64,000 bases of DNA from Hoeflea sp. 108 (GCF_000372965.1 NZ_KB890024.1:2296839-2360838); one strand, 5' to 3'; shown: positions 37,554-57,507, counted from the first letter of the stretch. The notes: generated from the letters alone by a model not told the origin. A program made the numbers and translations.

Positions 37554-37859
37554 GTCTTGCCAGAATTCGCTTATTCAGGCATAACAGACTTTCTATAGCT
37601 GGGACGGGACGACTGGATGGTCCTGATGCAGCGTTCAAACGTAGTGAAGGTTCCTGCCACTTGCGTGGAAAGAGAATCGGCTCTATGTAGGCGAAACAGA
37701 CACGCGGCGCGTGGGGCTGGGAAACCGGCTTTACGCGTCCGAATTGCATGGGCGGAATATTTGCGCTGATTCGGCGCGTGTTCGGTTCTTGCGGCAATAT
37801 CTCCCGGTCACGGGATCATCCAGAAGTCCGGTCAACGGACGTTGAAAGCAGAGCGGCAC
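37554..37859 (+). promoter_or_regulatory. secE leader with promoter candidate
   Basis: These 306 bases have no credible gene. TTGCCA at 37557-37562, a 17-base spacer and CATAAC at 37580-37585 could drive secE-nusG just past the tRNA-Trp CCA end; such a promoter would be needed because the tuf transcript ends upstream. A second weaker CTATAG lies at about 37593. The rest forms the mRNA leader. Confidence 0.5.
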
Positions 37860-38060
37860 ATGGCGAAAACCACGAACCCCTTCACCTTTCTGCAGCAGGT
37901 AAGGTCGGAAACGGCGAAGGTGACGTGGCCGTCGCGGCGCGAGACGATCATCTCCACCGTCATGGTGCTGGGCTTTGCGGCCGTTGCGATGATCTTCTTT
38001 TTTGCCGCCGATCAGCTGATGGCCTTTGCGGTCGAGCAGATCCTGGGCATGGGCCGCTAA
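37860..38060 (+). CDS. secE: Preprotein translocase subunit SecE
   Basis: 66-aa inner-membrane subunit of the SecYEG channel. The amphipathic N-terminal segment TFLQQVRSETAKVTWPSRRE with the conserved VTWPSR motif precedes one transmembrane helix (about 37-60, STVMVLGFAAVAMIFFFAA). This is the short alphaproteobacterial form with a single helix, unlike E. coli's three. Start at 37860 gives the standard N terminus; an ATG six codons upstream is possible but less likely. Its position before nusG is universal. Confidence 0.96.
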   Translation: MAKTTNPFTFLQQVRSETAKVTWPSRRETIISTVMVLGFAAVAMIFFFAADQLMAFAVEQILGMGR

Positions 38061-38087
38061 GGCTGCGAATACGGAGAGATTTCTGAG

Positions 38088-38615
38088 ATGACCGCGCGCT
38101 GGTATATCGTCCACGCCTACTCGAACTTCGAAAAGAAGGTCGCCGAGGACATCGAGCACAAGGCCAAGCAGAAGGGCCTGAGCGACCAGATCGAGCAGAT
38201 CGTCGTTCCGACCGAGAAGGTCGTTGAGGTTCGTCGCGGCCGCAAGGTCGATGCCGAGCGCAAGTTCTTCCCGGGCTATGTGCTGCTCAAGGCCAATCTG
38301 ACGGACGCCGTGTTCTCGCTTGTGAAGAACACCCCGAAGGTCACTGGTTTCCTTGGCGATTCGAAGCCTGTGCCGATCACCGAGAGTGAGGCCCAGCGCA
38401 TCCTGAATCAGGTTCAGGAAGGCGTCGAGCGTCCGAAGCCTTCGGTTACCTTCGAGATCGGCGAGGCGGTTCGCGTCTCCGACGGTCCGTTCGCCTCGTT
38501 CAACGGCTTCGTTCAGGAAGTCGACGAAGAGCGCGCGCGCCTCAAGGTGGAAGTTTCGATCTTCGGGCGCGCCGTGCCTGTCGATCTTGAATTCGGTCAG
38601 GTCGAGAAGGGCTGA
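38088..38615 (+). CDS. nusG: Transcription termination/antitermination protein NusG
   Basis: 175-aa factor that binds RNA polymerase to increase processivity and to link transcription with Rho and translation. N-terminal NGN domain (RWYIVHAYSNFEKKVAEDIE, with the central VRRGRKVDAERKFFPGYVLL) and C-terminal KOW domain (about 128-175, VRVSDGPFASFNGFVQEVDE, VSIFGRAVPVDLEFGQVEK). It follows secE by 27 bases and precedes the rplK leader, giving the standard secE-nusG-rplKAJL-rpoBC order. Confidence 0.98.
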   Translation: MTARWYIVHAYSNFEKKVAEDIEHKAKQKGLSDQIEQIVVPTEKVVEVRRGRKVDAERKFFPGYVLLKANLTDAVFSLVKNTPKVTGFLGDSKPVPITESEAQRILNQVQEGVERPKPSVTFEIGEAVRVSDGPFASFNGFVQEVDEERARLKVEVSIFGRAVPVDLEFGQVEKG

Positions 38616-38675
38616 CCGAAGACGCCTGTCGCCGGTTTCGGTGGCAGGCAGCGTCGGGCGCATGCCTGACGCAAG

Positions 38676-38726
38676 CATGGTGGGAGAAGAGGCGGCTTAG
38701 CCGGTTGCCTTTTTCGCACCACCGAA
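38676..38726 (+). promoter_or_regulatory. L1 operator in the rplK-rplA leader (23S rRNA mimic)
   Basis: In the 156-base nusG-rplK gap, GGTGGGAG at 38679-38686 and CACCACC at 38717-38723 flank a loop, copying the L1-binding stalk of 23S rRNA (GGUGGGAG paired with ACCACC). In other bacteria L1 binds such a leader site to repress rplK-rplA when free L1 accumulates. This is sequence-seen plus established knowledge; binding here is inferred. Confidence 0.7.
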
Positions 38727-38771
38727 CTGCAACTGCCGGTTCATCCGGCGTAAAACGAAAGCAGGAAAGAG

Positions 38772-39200
38772 ATGGCTAAGAAAATAGCAGGCCAGCTCAA
38801 GCTCCAGGTTTCCGCGGGTTCGGCGACGCCGTCGCCCCCGATCGGCCCGGCGCTTGGTCAGCGTGGCATCAATATCATGGAGTTCTGCAAGGCGTTCAAC
38901 GCGCAGACCCAGGAGCTCGAGAAGGGGTCGCCGATCCCGGTCGTGATCACCTATTATCAGGACAAGTCGTTCACCTTCGTCATGAAGACGCCGCCGGTGA
39001 GCTACTTCCTGAAGAAGGCCGCCAACCTGAAGTCGGGCTCCAAGGAGCCGGGCAAGGTCAAGGCTGGCGAGATCAGCCGCGCCAAGGTGCGTGAGATCGC
39101 CGAGACCAAGATGAAGGACCTGAACGCGAACGACGTCGAAGCCGCCATCAAGATGGTTGAAGGCTCTGCCCGTTCGATGGGCCTGGAAGTGGTGGGCTGA
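38772..39200 (+). CDS. rplK: 50S ribosomal protein L11
   Basis: 142-aa protein of the GTPase-associated centre, a target of thiostrepton. The N-terminal domain GQLKLQVSAGSATPSPPIGP with the hinge PSPPIGPALGQRGINIMEFC and the C-terminal rRNA-binding domain (residues 75-142, KSGSKEPGKVKAGEISRAKV) are canonical. Length is standard. It is the first gene after the leader containing an L1-type operator and is followed by rplA with a 4-base gap, so the two are translated together. Confidence 0.98.
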   Translation: MAKKIAGQLKLQVSAGSATPSPPIGPALGQRGINIMEFCKAFNAQTQELEKGSPIPVVITYYQDKSFTFVMKTPPVSYFLKKAANLKSGSKEPGKVKAGEISRAKVREIAETKMKDLNANDVEAAIKMVEGSARSMGLEVVG

Positions 39201-39204
39201 GATC

Positions 39205-39903
39205 ATGGCTAAGATTGCAAAGCGCGTTTCCAAGTCCCGCGAGGGCATCGATCCGAACCACGCCTACGGCCTCGGCGAAGCTCTCGAGCTGCTGAAGGCT
39301 CGTTCGTCGGTGAAGTTCGATGAGACCATCGAAGTCGCCATGAACCTCGGCGTCGATCCCCGTCATGCTGACCAGATGGTCCGCGGCGTGGTCAACCTGC
39401 CGAATGGCACGGGCCGTACCGTCCGCGTCGCCGTGTTCGCCAAGGACGCAAAGGCTGACGAAGCCCGCGCTGCCGGCGCCGACATCGTCGGTGCGGAAGA
39501 CCTGGTCGAGATCGTCCAGAAGGGCCAGATCGACTTCGATCGCTGCATCGCCACCCCGGACATGATGCCGCTGGTCGGCCGTCTCGGTAAGGTTCTCGGC
39601 CCGCGCGGCATGATGCCGAACCCGAAGGTCGGCACCGTCACCACCGACGTCGCTGCTGCCGTCAAGGCATCGAAGGGCGGCGCTGTTGAGTTCCGCGTCG
39701 AGAAGGCTGGCATCATCCATGCCGGCGTCGGCAAGGTCTCGTTCGACGTCAAGGCGCTGGAAGAAAACATCCGCGCCTTCGCCGATGCGGTCAACAAGGC
39801 CAAGCCGTCGGGCGCCAAGGGCGTCTTCGTCAAGCGCGTGTCCGTCACCTCGACGATGGGCCCGGGCCTCAAGCTCGACCTCGGCACGCTCGCAGCGTCC
39901 TAA
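39205..39903 (+). CDS. rplA: 50S ribosomal protein L1
   Basis: 232-aa L1-stalk protein that aids exit-site tRNA release and represses its own operon. Signatures are FDETIEVAMNLGVDPRHADQ and ATPDMMPLVGRLGKVLGPRG with MMPNPKVGTV. Start at 39205 (MAKIAKRV) lies four bases after rplK ends; an ATG 16 codons earlier overlaps rplK and is not used. A stem TCCGGGCC/GGCCCGGA (39949-39968) follows the gene 45 bases on and may partly attenuate before rplJ. Confidence 0.97.
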   Translation: MAKIAKRVSKSREGIDPNHAYGLGEALELLKARSSVKFDETIEVAMNLGVDPRHADQMVRGVVNLPNGTGRTVRVAVFAKDAKADEARAAGADIVGAEDLVEIVQKGQIDFDRCIATPDMMPLVGRLGKVLGPRGMMPNPKVGTVTTDVAAAVKASKGGAVEFRVEKAGIIHAGVGKVSFDVKALEENIRAFADAVNKAKPSGAKGVFVKRVSVTSTMGPGLKLDLGTLAAS

Positions 39904-40251
39904 GTTGAATTCGGATCGACCTGCAACGGTCTGATCCTGAACAAGAATTCCGGGCCTCCGGGCCCGGATTTCGGAAGTTGGAAACAGCTTTCGAAATCCT
40001 GTCCGAGATTGCAGGTGGCTCGCCTTAATTCGTAAGGGCCTGCATGAGACGGGTGAAGACCGGACAAAGGAGCATCGCTCCAATGAAAGGTTCGAACCGT
40101 GTTTGCCTTTTGCCAGCTGTTGCAGGCGAAAAGGGGACAGGATCCTCGAGCGCCGTTCGGGTGATCCGGAATTTCTGGATTGCCCGCCCGGCAAAAGGCA
40201 ACCCGATCCCTGTTTCCGGGAATGGAGCAGGGGTCAAACTGGAGATAGGCA
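39904..40251 (+). promoter_or_regulatory. L10-type leader upstream of rplJ
   Basis: A 348-base gap contains a perfect 12-bp long-range stem, TTGCCTTTTGCC (40103-40114) with GGCAAAAGGCAA (40190-40201), enclosing a 9-bp hairpin GGGTGATCC/GGATTGCCC (40159-40167 with 40177-40185, two G-U pairs). Downstream ATCCCTG/CAGGGGT surrounds the ribosome site. This arrangement is typical of the L10(L12)4 autogenous leader of rplJL; no exact kink-turn was verified by eye. Confidence 0.65.
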
Positions 40252-40770
40252 GTGGATAGAGCGGAAAAACGCGAGCTCGTCACGAGCCTGAACGACGCCT
40301 TCAAGGGCGCCGGATCAGTCGTCGTGGCCCACTATGCCGGTATCACCGTCGCGCAAATGAACGATCTTCGTGTGAAGATGGGTCAGGCCGGCGGCACCGT
40401 CAAAGTCGCGAAGAACCGTCTCGCCAAAATCGCTCTTCAGGGCACGGGTTCCGAAGGCATCATCGATCTGTTCAAGGGACAGACGCTGGTTGCCTATTCG
40501 GAAGATCCGGTCACTGCGCCAAAGATCGCGTCCGAGTTCGCCAAGGGTAATGACAAGCTTGTCATCCTTGGCGGTGCTATGGGCTCGACCGCGCTCGACG
40601 CCGACGGTGTTAAGGCTCTCGCCACACTGCCGTCGCTCGACGAGCTGCGCGCAAAGCTGGTTGGAATGATTTCCACGCCGGCTACCCGGATTGCCCAGGT
40701 CGTCAACGCGCCGGCAGGTCAGCTTGCCCGCGTCTTTGGCGCATACGCCCGGAAGGACGAGGCGGCATGA
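40252..40770 (+). CDS. rplJ: 50S ribosomal protein L10
   Basis: 172-aa stalk base that anchors L7/L12 dimers. Starts with GTG at 40252, preceded by GGAG, giving MDRAEKRELVTSLNDAFKGA, the family opening. Conserved segments are SVVVAHYAGITVAQMNDLRV, GGTVKVAKNRLAKIALQGTG, and the C-terminal helix (RIAQVVNAPAGQLARVFGAY) that binds L7/L12. It follows a structured leader and is followed after 54 bases by rplL; autogenous control by L10 is likely. Confidence 0.97.
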   Translation: MDRAEKRELVTSLNDAFKGAGSVVVAHYAGITVAQMNDLRVKMGQAGGTVKVAKNRLAKIALQGTGSEGIIDLFKGQTLVAYSEDPVTAPKIASEFAKGNDKLVILGGAMGSTALDADGVKALATLPSLDELRAKLVGMISTPATRIAQVVNAPAGQLARVFGAYARKDEAA

Positions 40771-40824
40771 GGCCGTTCCTCGCTGTCATCAACACACGTT
40801 CGAACTGATTGAAGGAATAGAAAA

Positions 40825-41199
<375 letters not shown>

Positions 41200-41209
41200 G
41201 CACGGTTTC

Positions 41210-41320
41210 GGTGGGCGGCCTCGTTGCCGCCCACCGGCTCCCGTGTTCGGGGGATGAGAGGGAACCTATTTCCTGAGGGCCGGGTTGCGGCCTTCAGGAA
41301 ACGGGTTTTCGCCCGTTTTG
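41210..41320 (+). terminator. rplL-rpoB attenuator region
   Basis: Three hairpins follow rplL: GGTGGGCGGC/GCCGCCCACC (41210-41235), TTCCTGAGGGCCG/CGGCCTTCAGGAA (41270-41300, one G-U) and AAACGGG/CCCGTTT (41299-41318) with a T run at 41316-41319. The last looks like a leaky terminator. In E. coli an attenuator and an RNase III site here lower rpoBC relative to the L12 genes; the same role is inferred. Confidence 0.65.
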
Positions 41321-41396
41321 AATAGGCCGCCAAGGCGGCTCGTATGCAAGGTGAGCAGTAGCGAAGCTCACCCCAAGAAGGCAGCAAGGAGCGACG

Positions 41397-45533
<4,137 letters not shown>

Positions 45534-45544
45534 GAAAGAGTGGC

Positions 45545-45570
45545 GCGCCGCGGGTTGACCCCCGCGGCGC
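45545..45570 (+). other. Stable hairpin between rpoB and rpoC
   Basis: A perfect 10-bp stem, GCGCCGCGGG/CCCGCGGCGC, with loop TTGACC, starts 12 bases after the rpoB stop and lacks a T tract. A second short stem GGGGC...GCCCC (about 45680-45697) lies just before the rpoC ribosome site. They could be processing or pausing sites. Confidence 0.55.
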
Positions 45571-45712
45571 AGCCGCAGGGCACGATCCCGGTTTCGGTCA
45601 GATCGCGCTTCTTAGATGAGAATTCTTCGGCCACTGGTCGACACGTATGGCGGGCACGTTGGCCCGCACCCGATGCAAAGGGGCTTTCGAGGGCCCCGAA
45701 AAGGAGAACGAC

Positions 45713-49909
<4,197 letters not shown>

Positions 49910-49932
49910 GAGCGTCGACGACAGAGACAAAA

Positions 49933-49964
49933 AAAAGCCGCCGGAGCGATCCGGCGGCTTTTTG
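49933..49964 (+). terminator. Terminator after rpoC
   Basis: AAAAGCCGCCGG pairs CCGGCGGCTTTT (49933-49944 with 49951-49962, loop AGCGAT) in a run-of-T context, ending the rif operon. Confidence 0.95.
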
Positions 49965-50389
49965 CTGTTCGGGGTGTGCATGTTCGGCCTGCACGCCAAT
50001 AGGCTTAGGTTCTCCGGCGCCGACTGCTTGGTATGGCTGTTCGGCCGCACGCAATTTTAGCGGCCTGGCGCCTCGGGTATGGATCTTTGGGTAAGCTAGC
50101 AGTTCGGCCGGCGAGGCGGGTTGCTTCTGTCCGGCGTGGTCGCCGTCATCGCCGCGCCTTCATCATAATGCAGCGCGCCTTTGGGCTGGAGACGCGGGTG
50201 AGGGCGATCCTTTGAGCATTCGCCCATTCCGCGCTGCGCCCGACACGGCGCCTTCTGGTTGGCCCATGCCCGCCTTTGTGGCCGCGGTGGGGGGCGTTGC
50301 CCACTTAGACCCGAATGTCGGAAACAGTGTTCGGAAAGAACGACGCAAAAGCTCGAACAGCTGTTGCGTCCGTTGGGACGCACTGCAGT
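49965..50389. other. Intergenic region without a supported gene
   Basis: About 425 bases between the rpoC terminator and the small minus-strand gene. No frame has a ribosome site plus a family-like protein; codon use is irregular. I see no promoter or repeat that I can assign. Confidence 0.5.
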
Positions 50390-50671
50390 CTAGAGCGGCT
50401 CGTTGAAAGTGACAATCGACACTTCGCCTTCGAGCGCGCCCTGGTAGGCCGAGATATGCGGTTCGTCGTCGGGTTCGCCCTGCATGTCGCCGATCTGGTC
50501 GAGCTCAGCTTCGGCGTAACCTTCCTTGGCCAGCGCCTCGAGTGCCGAGCGCACCGCAGAATCATCGTCGGGTGCCACCAGCATGATGTGCACGCCTTCG
50601 GGCTGGCCGCCCTTGCGCCGCCAGACTCGCCCGGTGATGATCGTCACAGGGCGTTCGTCATTGTCGTTCAT
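50390..50671 (-). CDS. Conserved hypothetical acidic protein
   Basis: 93-aa cytoplasmic protein, pI clearly acidic (VAPDDDSAVRSALEALAKEG, AELDQIGDMQGEPDDEPHIS). No signal peptide, membrane segment or known motif; the mixed strand/helix pattern (TIITGRVWRRKGGQPEGVHI) suggests a small globular alpha/beta protein. Its start ATG at 50669-50671 follows AAGGAAT in reverse orientation. It is divergent from the str operon start and sits next to rpoC; similar short proteins lie here in other Rhizobiales, but function is unknown. Confidence 0.65.
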   Translation of the reverse strand: MNDNDERPVTIITGRVWRRKGGQPEGVHIMLVAPDDDSAVRSALEALAKEGYAEAELDQIGDMQGEPDDEPHISAYQGALEGEVSIVTFNEPL

Positions 50672-51146
50672 CGCTGATTCCTTGTCCGGATGGGGTGGGC
50701 GAGGGGATTCGCTCCTGTATCCACGATTTTCGCACGAAGGTCGGGTGCAAGACAGGCCAAAGAGCGTTACAAACGAAGCATTAACCCTGGTTGCGGCGCA
50801 ATAAAGTTGCGCTCGGTCCCTTGTGATGCGGCGCAGCCCTTATTCCTTAAGGATTTTGGCGCCTCGGGGTTGACGCTAGGCGGTCATGCGAGTAGAAGCC
50901 GCAACGTCTGAGCCGATGTGAGGCTGGCTTTTCCGAAGCGACGCGCTTTGGAGTTTGCCTCAAACAGGGTTCGTTTTACGAGCGAAATGACATTTCTGTC
51001 TTGCATGAAGCGGTTCCGCTTCCTCTGCGGTTTGTTCGGGCAGGACCGCGTAACGCGGTTTACGGCCCGAATTTGCGTATGGAAATGCCGCTTTAAGCCG
51101 CCCCGAACGGGCTTGAGACACGGAATTTGAGAGACAAGAGGGTTTA
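50672..51146 (+). promoter_or_regulatory. str operon promoter and rpsL leader
   Basis: This 475-base region carries TTGACG (50870-50875), a 17-base spacer and TAGAAG (50893-50898), a good housekeeping promoter for rpsL-rpsG-fusA-tuf. The 248-base leader after it contains short stems near 51030-51080 (GACCGCGTAACGCGGTTTACGG region) that may be an S7 or S12 regulatory site, not verified. Confidence 0.6.
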
Positions 51147-51518
51147 ATGCCTACCGTCAACCAGCTGATCCGCAAGCCGCGCCAGGCGCCGGCGACGCGC
51201 AATAAGGTTCCGGCCATGCAGGCCAACCCGCAGAAGCGTGGCGTTTGCACGCGCGTCTACACGACGACGCCGAAGAAGCCGAACTCCGCACTGCGTAAGG
51301 TCGCGAAGATTCGCCTGACCAATGGCTTCGAAGTGATCGGCTACATCCCCGGTGAAGGTCACAACCTTCAGGAGCACTCCGTGGTCATGATCCGCGGCGG
51401 CCGCGTGAAGGATCTTCCGGGCGTGCGCTATCACATCATCCGCGGCGTGCTCGACACGCAGGGCGTGAAGAACCGCAAGCAGCGCCGTTCGAAGTACGGT
51501 GCGAAGCGTCCGAAGTAA
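51147..51518 (+). CDS. rpsL: 30S ribosomal protein S12
   Basis: 123-aa decoding-centre protein. The streptomycin-related lysines are wild type: TTTPKKPNSALRKVAKIR and GGRVKDLPGVRYHIIRG. Conserved opening PTVNQLIRKPRQAPATRN. It starts ATG 51147 after AGAGGG and is followed by rpsG after 78 bases. First gene of the str operon; S12 may also be a target for the beta-methylthio-Asp modification known in some bacteria. Confidence 0.99.
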   Translation: MPTVNQLIRKPRQAPATRNKVPAMQANPQKRGVCTRVYTTTPKKPNSALRKVAKIRLTNGFEVIGYIPGEGHNLQEHSVVMIRGGRVKDLPGVRYHIIRGVLDTQGVKNRKQRRSKYGAKRPK

Positions 51519-51596
51519 TTCAGGTTCTGCAGTTTAGGTGCTGCGCGAGGTTCTCCGCGTAATAGAGCGCCAGTCAAAGTTTGAGAGACAAAAGCC

Positions 51597-52067
51597 ATGT
51601 CCCGTCGTCACAGTGCAGATAAGCGCGAAATCAACCCGGATCCCAAGTTTGGCGATCTGGTCATCACCAAGTTCATGAATGCCGTCATGTATGACGGCAA
51701 GAAGTCGATCGCCGAGACGATCGTCTATGGTGCTCTGGACCAGGTTCAGGCCAAGACCAAGCAGGAGCCGGTGTCGGTCTTCCATCAGGCGCTCGACAAT
51801 GTCGCGCCGCACGTTGAAGTCCGTTCGCGCCGCGTCGGTGGTGCGACTTACCAGGTCCCGGTCGATGTTCGTCCGGAGCGCCGCCAGGCTCTCGCCATTC
51901 GTTGGCTGATCACTGCTGCGCGCAACCGCAACGAGACCACCATGGTCGACCGCCTCTCCGGCGAGCTGATGGACGCGGCCAACAACCGCGGCACCGCCGT
52001 GAAGAAGCGTGAAGACACCCACAAGATGGCCGAAGCCAACCGCGCCTTCGCGCATTACCGCTGGTAA
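51597..52067 (+). CDS. rpsG: 30S ribosomal protein S7
   Basis: 156-aa primary assembly protein of the 30S head, and in E. coli the regulator of its own operon. Signature DPKFGDLVITKFMNAVMYDG and KSIAETIVYGALDQVQAKTK, and the beta-hairpin VRSRRVGGATYQVPVDVRPE. Standard length. It precedes fusA with a 32-base gap. Confidence 0.98.
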   Translation: MSRRHSADKREINPDPKFGDLVITKFMNAVMYDGKKSIAETIVYGALDQVQAKTKQEPVSVFHQALDNVAPHVEVRSRRVGGATYQVPVDVRPERRQALAIRWLITAARNRNETTMVDRLSGELMDAANNRGTAVKKREDTHKMAEANRAFAHYRW

Positions 52068-52099
52068 CAGCGCGTCCGAACGACTGAGAGGCACCTCCC

Positions 52100-54190
<2,091 letters not shown>

Positions 54191-54257
54191 TTCCAAGGAA
54201 TTGCAGCGTTTCGTTAATTTAACGCCCTTATTGGGCTAGCAGGAATGGAGACCTCAC

Positions 54258-55433
<1,176 letters not shown>

Positions 55434-55451
55434 TCCGAATTAACGATCTGT

Positions 55452-55473
55452 CGCGGGCGGGAATACGCCCGCG
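55452..55473 (+). other. Leader hairpin before rpsJ
   Basis: CGCGGGCG/CGCCCGCG (55452-55459 with 55466-55473), loop GGAATA, lies in the 64-base tuf-rpsJ gap. It may mark the S10 operon leader, where L4 acts in E. coli; here it is too small to prove that. Confidence 0.5.
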
Positions 55474-55497
55474 CCGCGCCAGAACAAGGAAGTGACC

Positions 55498-55806
55498 ATG
55501 AACGGACAGAATATCCGCATTCGCCTCAAGGCGTTTGACCACCGGGTTCTCGACGCTTCGACGCGTGAGATCGTGTCGACCGCGAAGCGCACCGGCGCCA
55601 ATGTTCGCGGCCCGATTCCGCTGCCGACGCGGATCGAGAAGTTCACGGTGAACCGCTCGCCGCACGTCGACAAGAAGAGCCGCGAGCAGTTCGAGATGCG
55701 CACCCACAAGCGTCTTCTCGACATCGTCGATCCGACCCCGCAGACCGTCGACGCTCTTATGAAGCTCGACCTCGCGGCGGGTGTCGACGTCGAAATCAAG
55801 CTCTAA
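55498..55806 (+). CDS. rpsJ: 30S ribosomal protein S10
   Basis: 102-aa 30S head protein, also a NusG/NusB partner in antitermination. Conserved core IRIRLKAFDHRVLDASTREI, and PLPTRIEKFTVNRSPHVDKK with the loop that contacts 16S rRNA. ATG 55498 has AAGGAAG upstream; an alternative GTG two codons earlier is not needed. It begins the S10 gene order. Confidence 0.99.
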   Translation: MNGQNIRIRLKAFDHRVLDASTREIVSTAKRTGANVRGPIPLPTRIEKFTVNRSPHVDKKSREQFEMRTHKRLLDIVDPTPQTVDALMKLDLAAGVDVEIKL

Positions 55807-55864
55807 GAGCTAACATGAGCCGGAAGGGTTAAACCGAACGGCTCCTCTGAAGGAAAACGAACCG

Positions 55865-56575
55865 ATGCGTTCAGGTGTTATTGCACAGAAGGTGGGAATG
55901 ACCCGCGTCTACAACGACGCTGGCGAACACGTTCCCGTCACCGTTCTCCGCATGGAGAGCTGCCAGGTCGTGGCCCAGCGCACGCAGGAGAAGAATGGCT
56001 ACACCGCCGTTCAGCTCGGCGTCGGGCTTGCCAAGGTGAAGAATACGTCGAAGGCCATGCGCGGACATTTTGCTGCCGCCTCGGTCGAGCCCAAGGCGAA
56101 GCTCGCGGAGTTCCGCGTTTCCGCCGACAACATGCTCGACATTGGCGCCGAGATCACCGTCGATCACTTCGTCGCCGGCCAGAAGGTCGACGTCACCGGT
56201 ACTTCGACCGGTAAGGGTTTCCAGGGCGTCATGAAGCGGCACAACTTCGGTGGCGGCCGCGCTACCCACGGTAACTCGGTATCGCACCGTAGCCATGGTT
56301 CGACTGGTCAGCGCCAGGATCCGGGCAAGGTGTTCAAGGGCAAGAAGATGGCCGGCCACATGGGCGACGTTCGCGTCACCACCCAGAACGTCGAGATCGT
56401 CTCGACGGATGCCGACCGCGGCCTGATCCTGATCCGCGGTGCGGTTCCGGGCACGAAGGGCGCATGGATCCTGGTTCGCGATGCCGCCAAGGTTGCGCTG
56501 CCTGAGAACGCGCCGAAGCCGGCCGCGATCCGCGCAGCCAGCAAACAGGCTCCGGCCAACGAGGGAGCGGAATAA
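55865..56575 (+). CDS. rplC: 50S ribosomal protein L3
   Basis: 236-aa peptidyl-transferase-centre protein. Signature MRSGVIAQKVGMTRVYNDAG and the extended loop GKGFQGVMKRHNFGGGRATH with SVSHRSHGSTGQRQDPGKVF. C-terminal tail is Ala/Pro rich (AIRAASKQAPANEGAE), slightly longer than in E. coli (209 aa), as usual in alphaproteobacteria. Stop overlaps the rplD start by one base (TAATG). Confidence 0.98.
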   Translation: MRSGVIAQKVGMTRVYNDAGEHVPVTVLRMESCQVVAQRTQEKNGYTAVQLGVGLAKVKNTSKAMRGHFAAASVEPKAKLAEFRVSADNMLDIGAEITVDHFVAGQKVDVTGTSTGKGFQGVMKRHNFGGGRATHGNSVSHRSHGSTGQRQDPGKVFKGKKMAGHMGDVRVTTQNVEIVSTDADRGLILIRGAVPGTKGAWILVRDAAKVALPENAPKPAAIRAASKQAPANEGAE

Positions 56576-57195
56576 TGGACCTCAAGATTACAACCCTCGC
56601 AGGCAAGGACGCCGGCAAGGTTGAGCTCTCGGAAGAGATCTTCGGCCTCGACCCGCGCGAAGACGTTCTCCAGCGCGTCGTGCGCTGGCAGCTCGCCAAG
56701 AAGCAGCAGGGCACGCACAAGGCCAAGGGTCGCGCGGAAATCGCGCGCACCGGCGCCAAGATGTACAAGCAGAAGGGTACGGGCCGCGCTCGTCACCACT
56801 CGGCACGCGCTCCGCAGTTCCGCGGCGGCGGCAAGGCCCATGGCCCGGTCGTTCGTAGCCACGAGCATGACCTTCCCAAGAAGGTCCGTGCTCTCGGCCT
56901 GAAGCACGCCCTGTCGGCCAAGCTGAAGGCATCGAACCTGATCATCGTCGACGAGCTGACGCTCGCCGAGGGCAAGACCAAGGCGCTGCTCGCGAACTTC
57001 GCGACGCTGGGCCTGACCAACGCCCTGGTGATCGGCGGCGCCGAGCTTGACGTCAACTTCAAGCGCGCAGCGACCAACATCCCGAACATCGATGTCCTGC
57101 CGATCCAGGGTATCAACGTTTACGACATTCTGCGCCGCGGCACGCTGGTCCTTTCGAAGGCCGCCGTCGAGGCTCTCGAGGAGCGCTTCAAATGA
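56575..57195 (+). CDS. rplD: 50S ribosomal protein L4
   Basis: 206-aa exit-tunnel protein and, in E. coli, repressor of the S10 operon. Conserved central loop KQQGTHKAKGRAEIARTGAK and HHSARAPQFRGGGKAHGPVV, with the tunnel loop; ends with ALEERFK. It overlaps rplC by one base and rplW by four (ATGA), so the genes are translationally coupled. Confidence 0.98.
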   Translation: MDLKITTLAGKDAGKVELSEEIFGLDPREDVLQRVVRWQLAKKQQGTHKAKGRAEIARTGAKMYKQKGTGRARHHSARAPQFRGGGKAHGPVVRSHEHDLPKKVRALGLKHALSAKLKASNLIIVDELTLAEGKTKALLANFATLGLTNALVIGGAELDVNFKRAATNIPNIDVLPIQGINVYDILRRGTLVLSKAAVEALEERFK

Positions 57196-57485
57196 CGGAT
57201 CTCCGCCACTACGACGTGATCGTGAGCCCCGCGATCACCGAAAAGTCGACCATGGCTTCGGAGCAGAACCAGGTCGTCTTCAATGTCGCCAAGAAGGCGA
57301 GCAAGCCTGAGATCAAGGCTGCCGTCGAAGCGCTGTTCGGCGTGAAGGTGACTGCTGTGAACACCCTGGTCCGCAAGGGCAAGGTGAAGCGCTTCCGCGG
57401 CACGATCGGCCGCCAGAGCGACGTCAAGAAGGCGGTAGTGACGCTGGCCGACGGCCAGTCGATCGACGTCGCGACGGGTCTCTGA
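57192..57485 (+). CDS. rplW: 50S ribosomal protein L23
   Basis: 97-aa exit-site protein that docks trigger factor and SRP. Starts MTDLRHYDVIVSPAITEKST, with the trigger-factor loop EALFGVKVTAVNTLVRKGKV. Its ATG overlaps the rplD stop (ATGA). Confidence 0.98.
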   Translation: MTDLRHYDVIVSPAITEKSTMASEQNQVVFNVAKKASKPEIKAAVEALFGVKVTAVNTLVRKGKVKRFRGTIGRQSDVKKAVVTLADGQSIDVATGL

Positions 57486-57507
57486 GCAAGGCCGCGAGGA
57501 CAGGACA

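Noticed and set aside
50033..50383. Small frames between rpoC and the minus-strand hypothetical gene
   Set aside because: No ribosome site, atypical Arg/Pro-rich composition, overlap on both strands.
51147..51518. Possible streptomycin resistance in rpsL
   Set aside because: Both critical lysines (TPKKPNS and GGRVKDL) are wild type.
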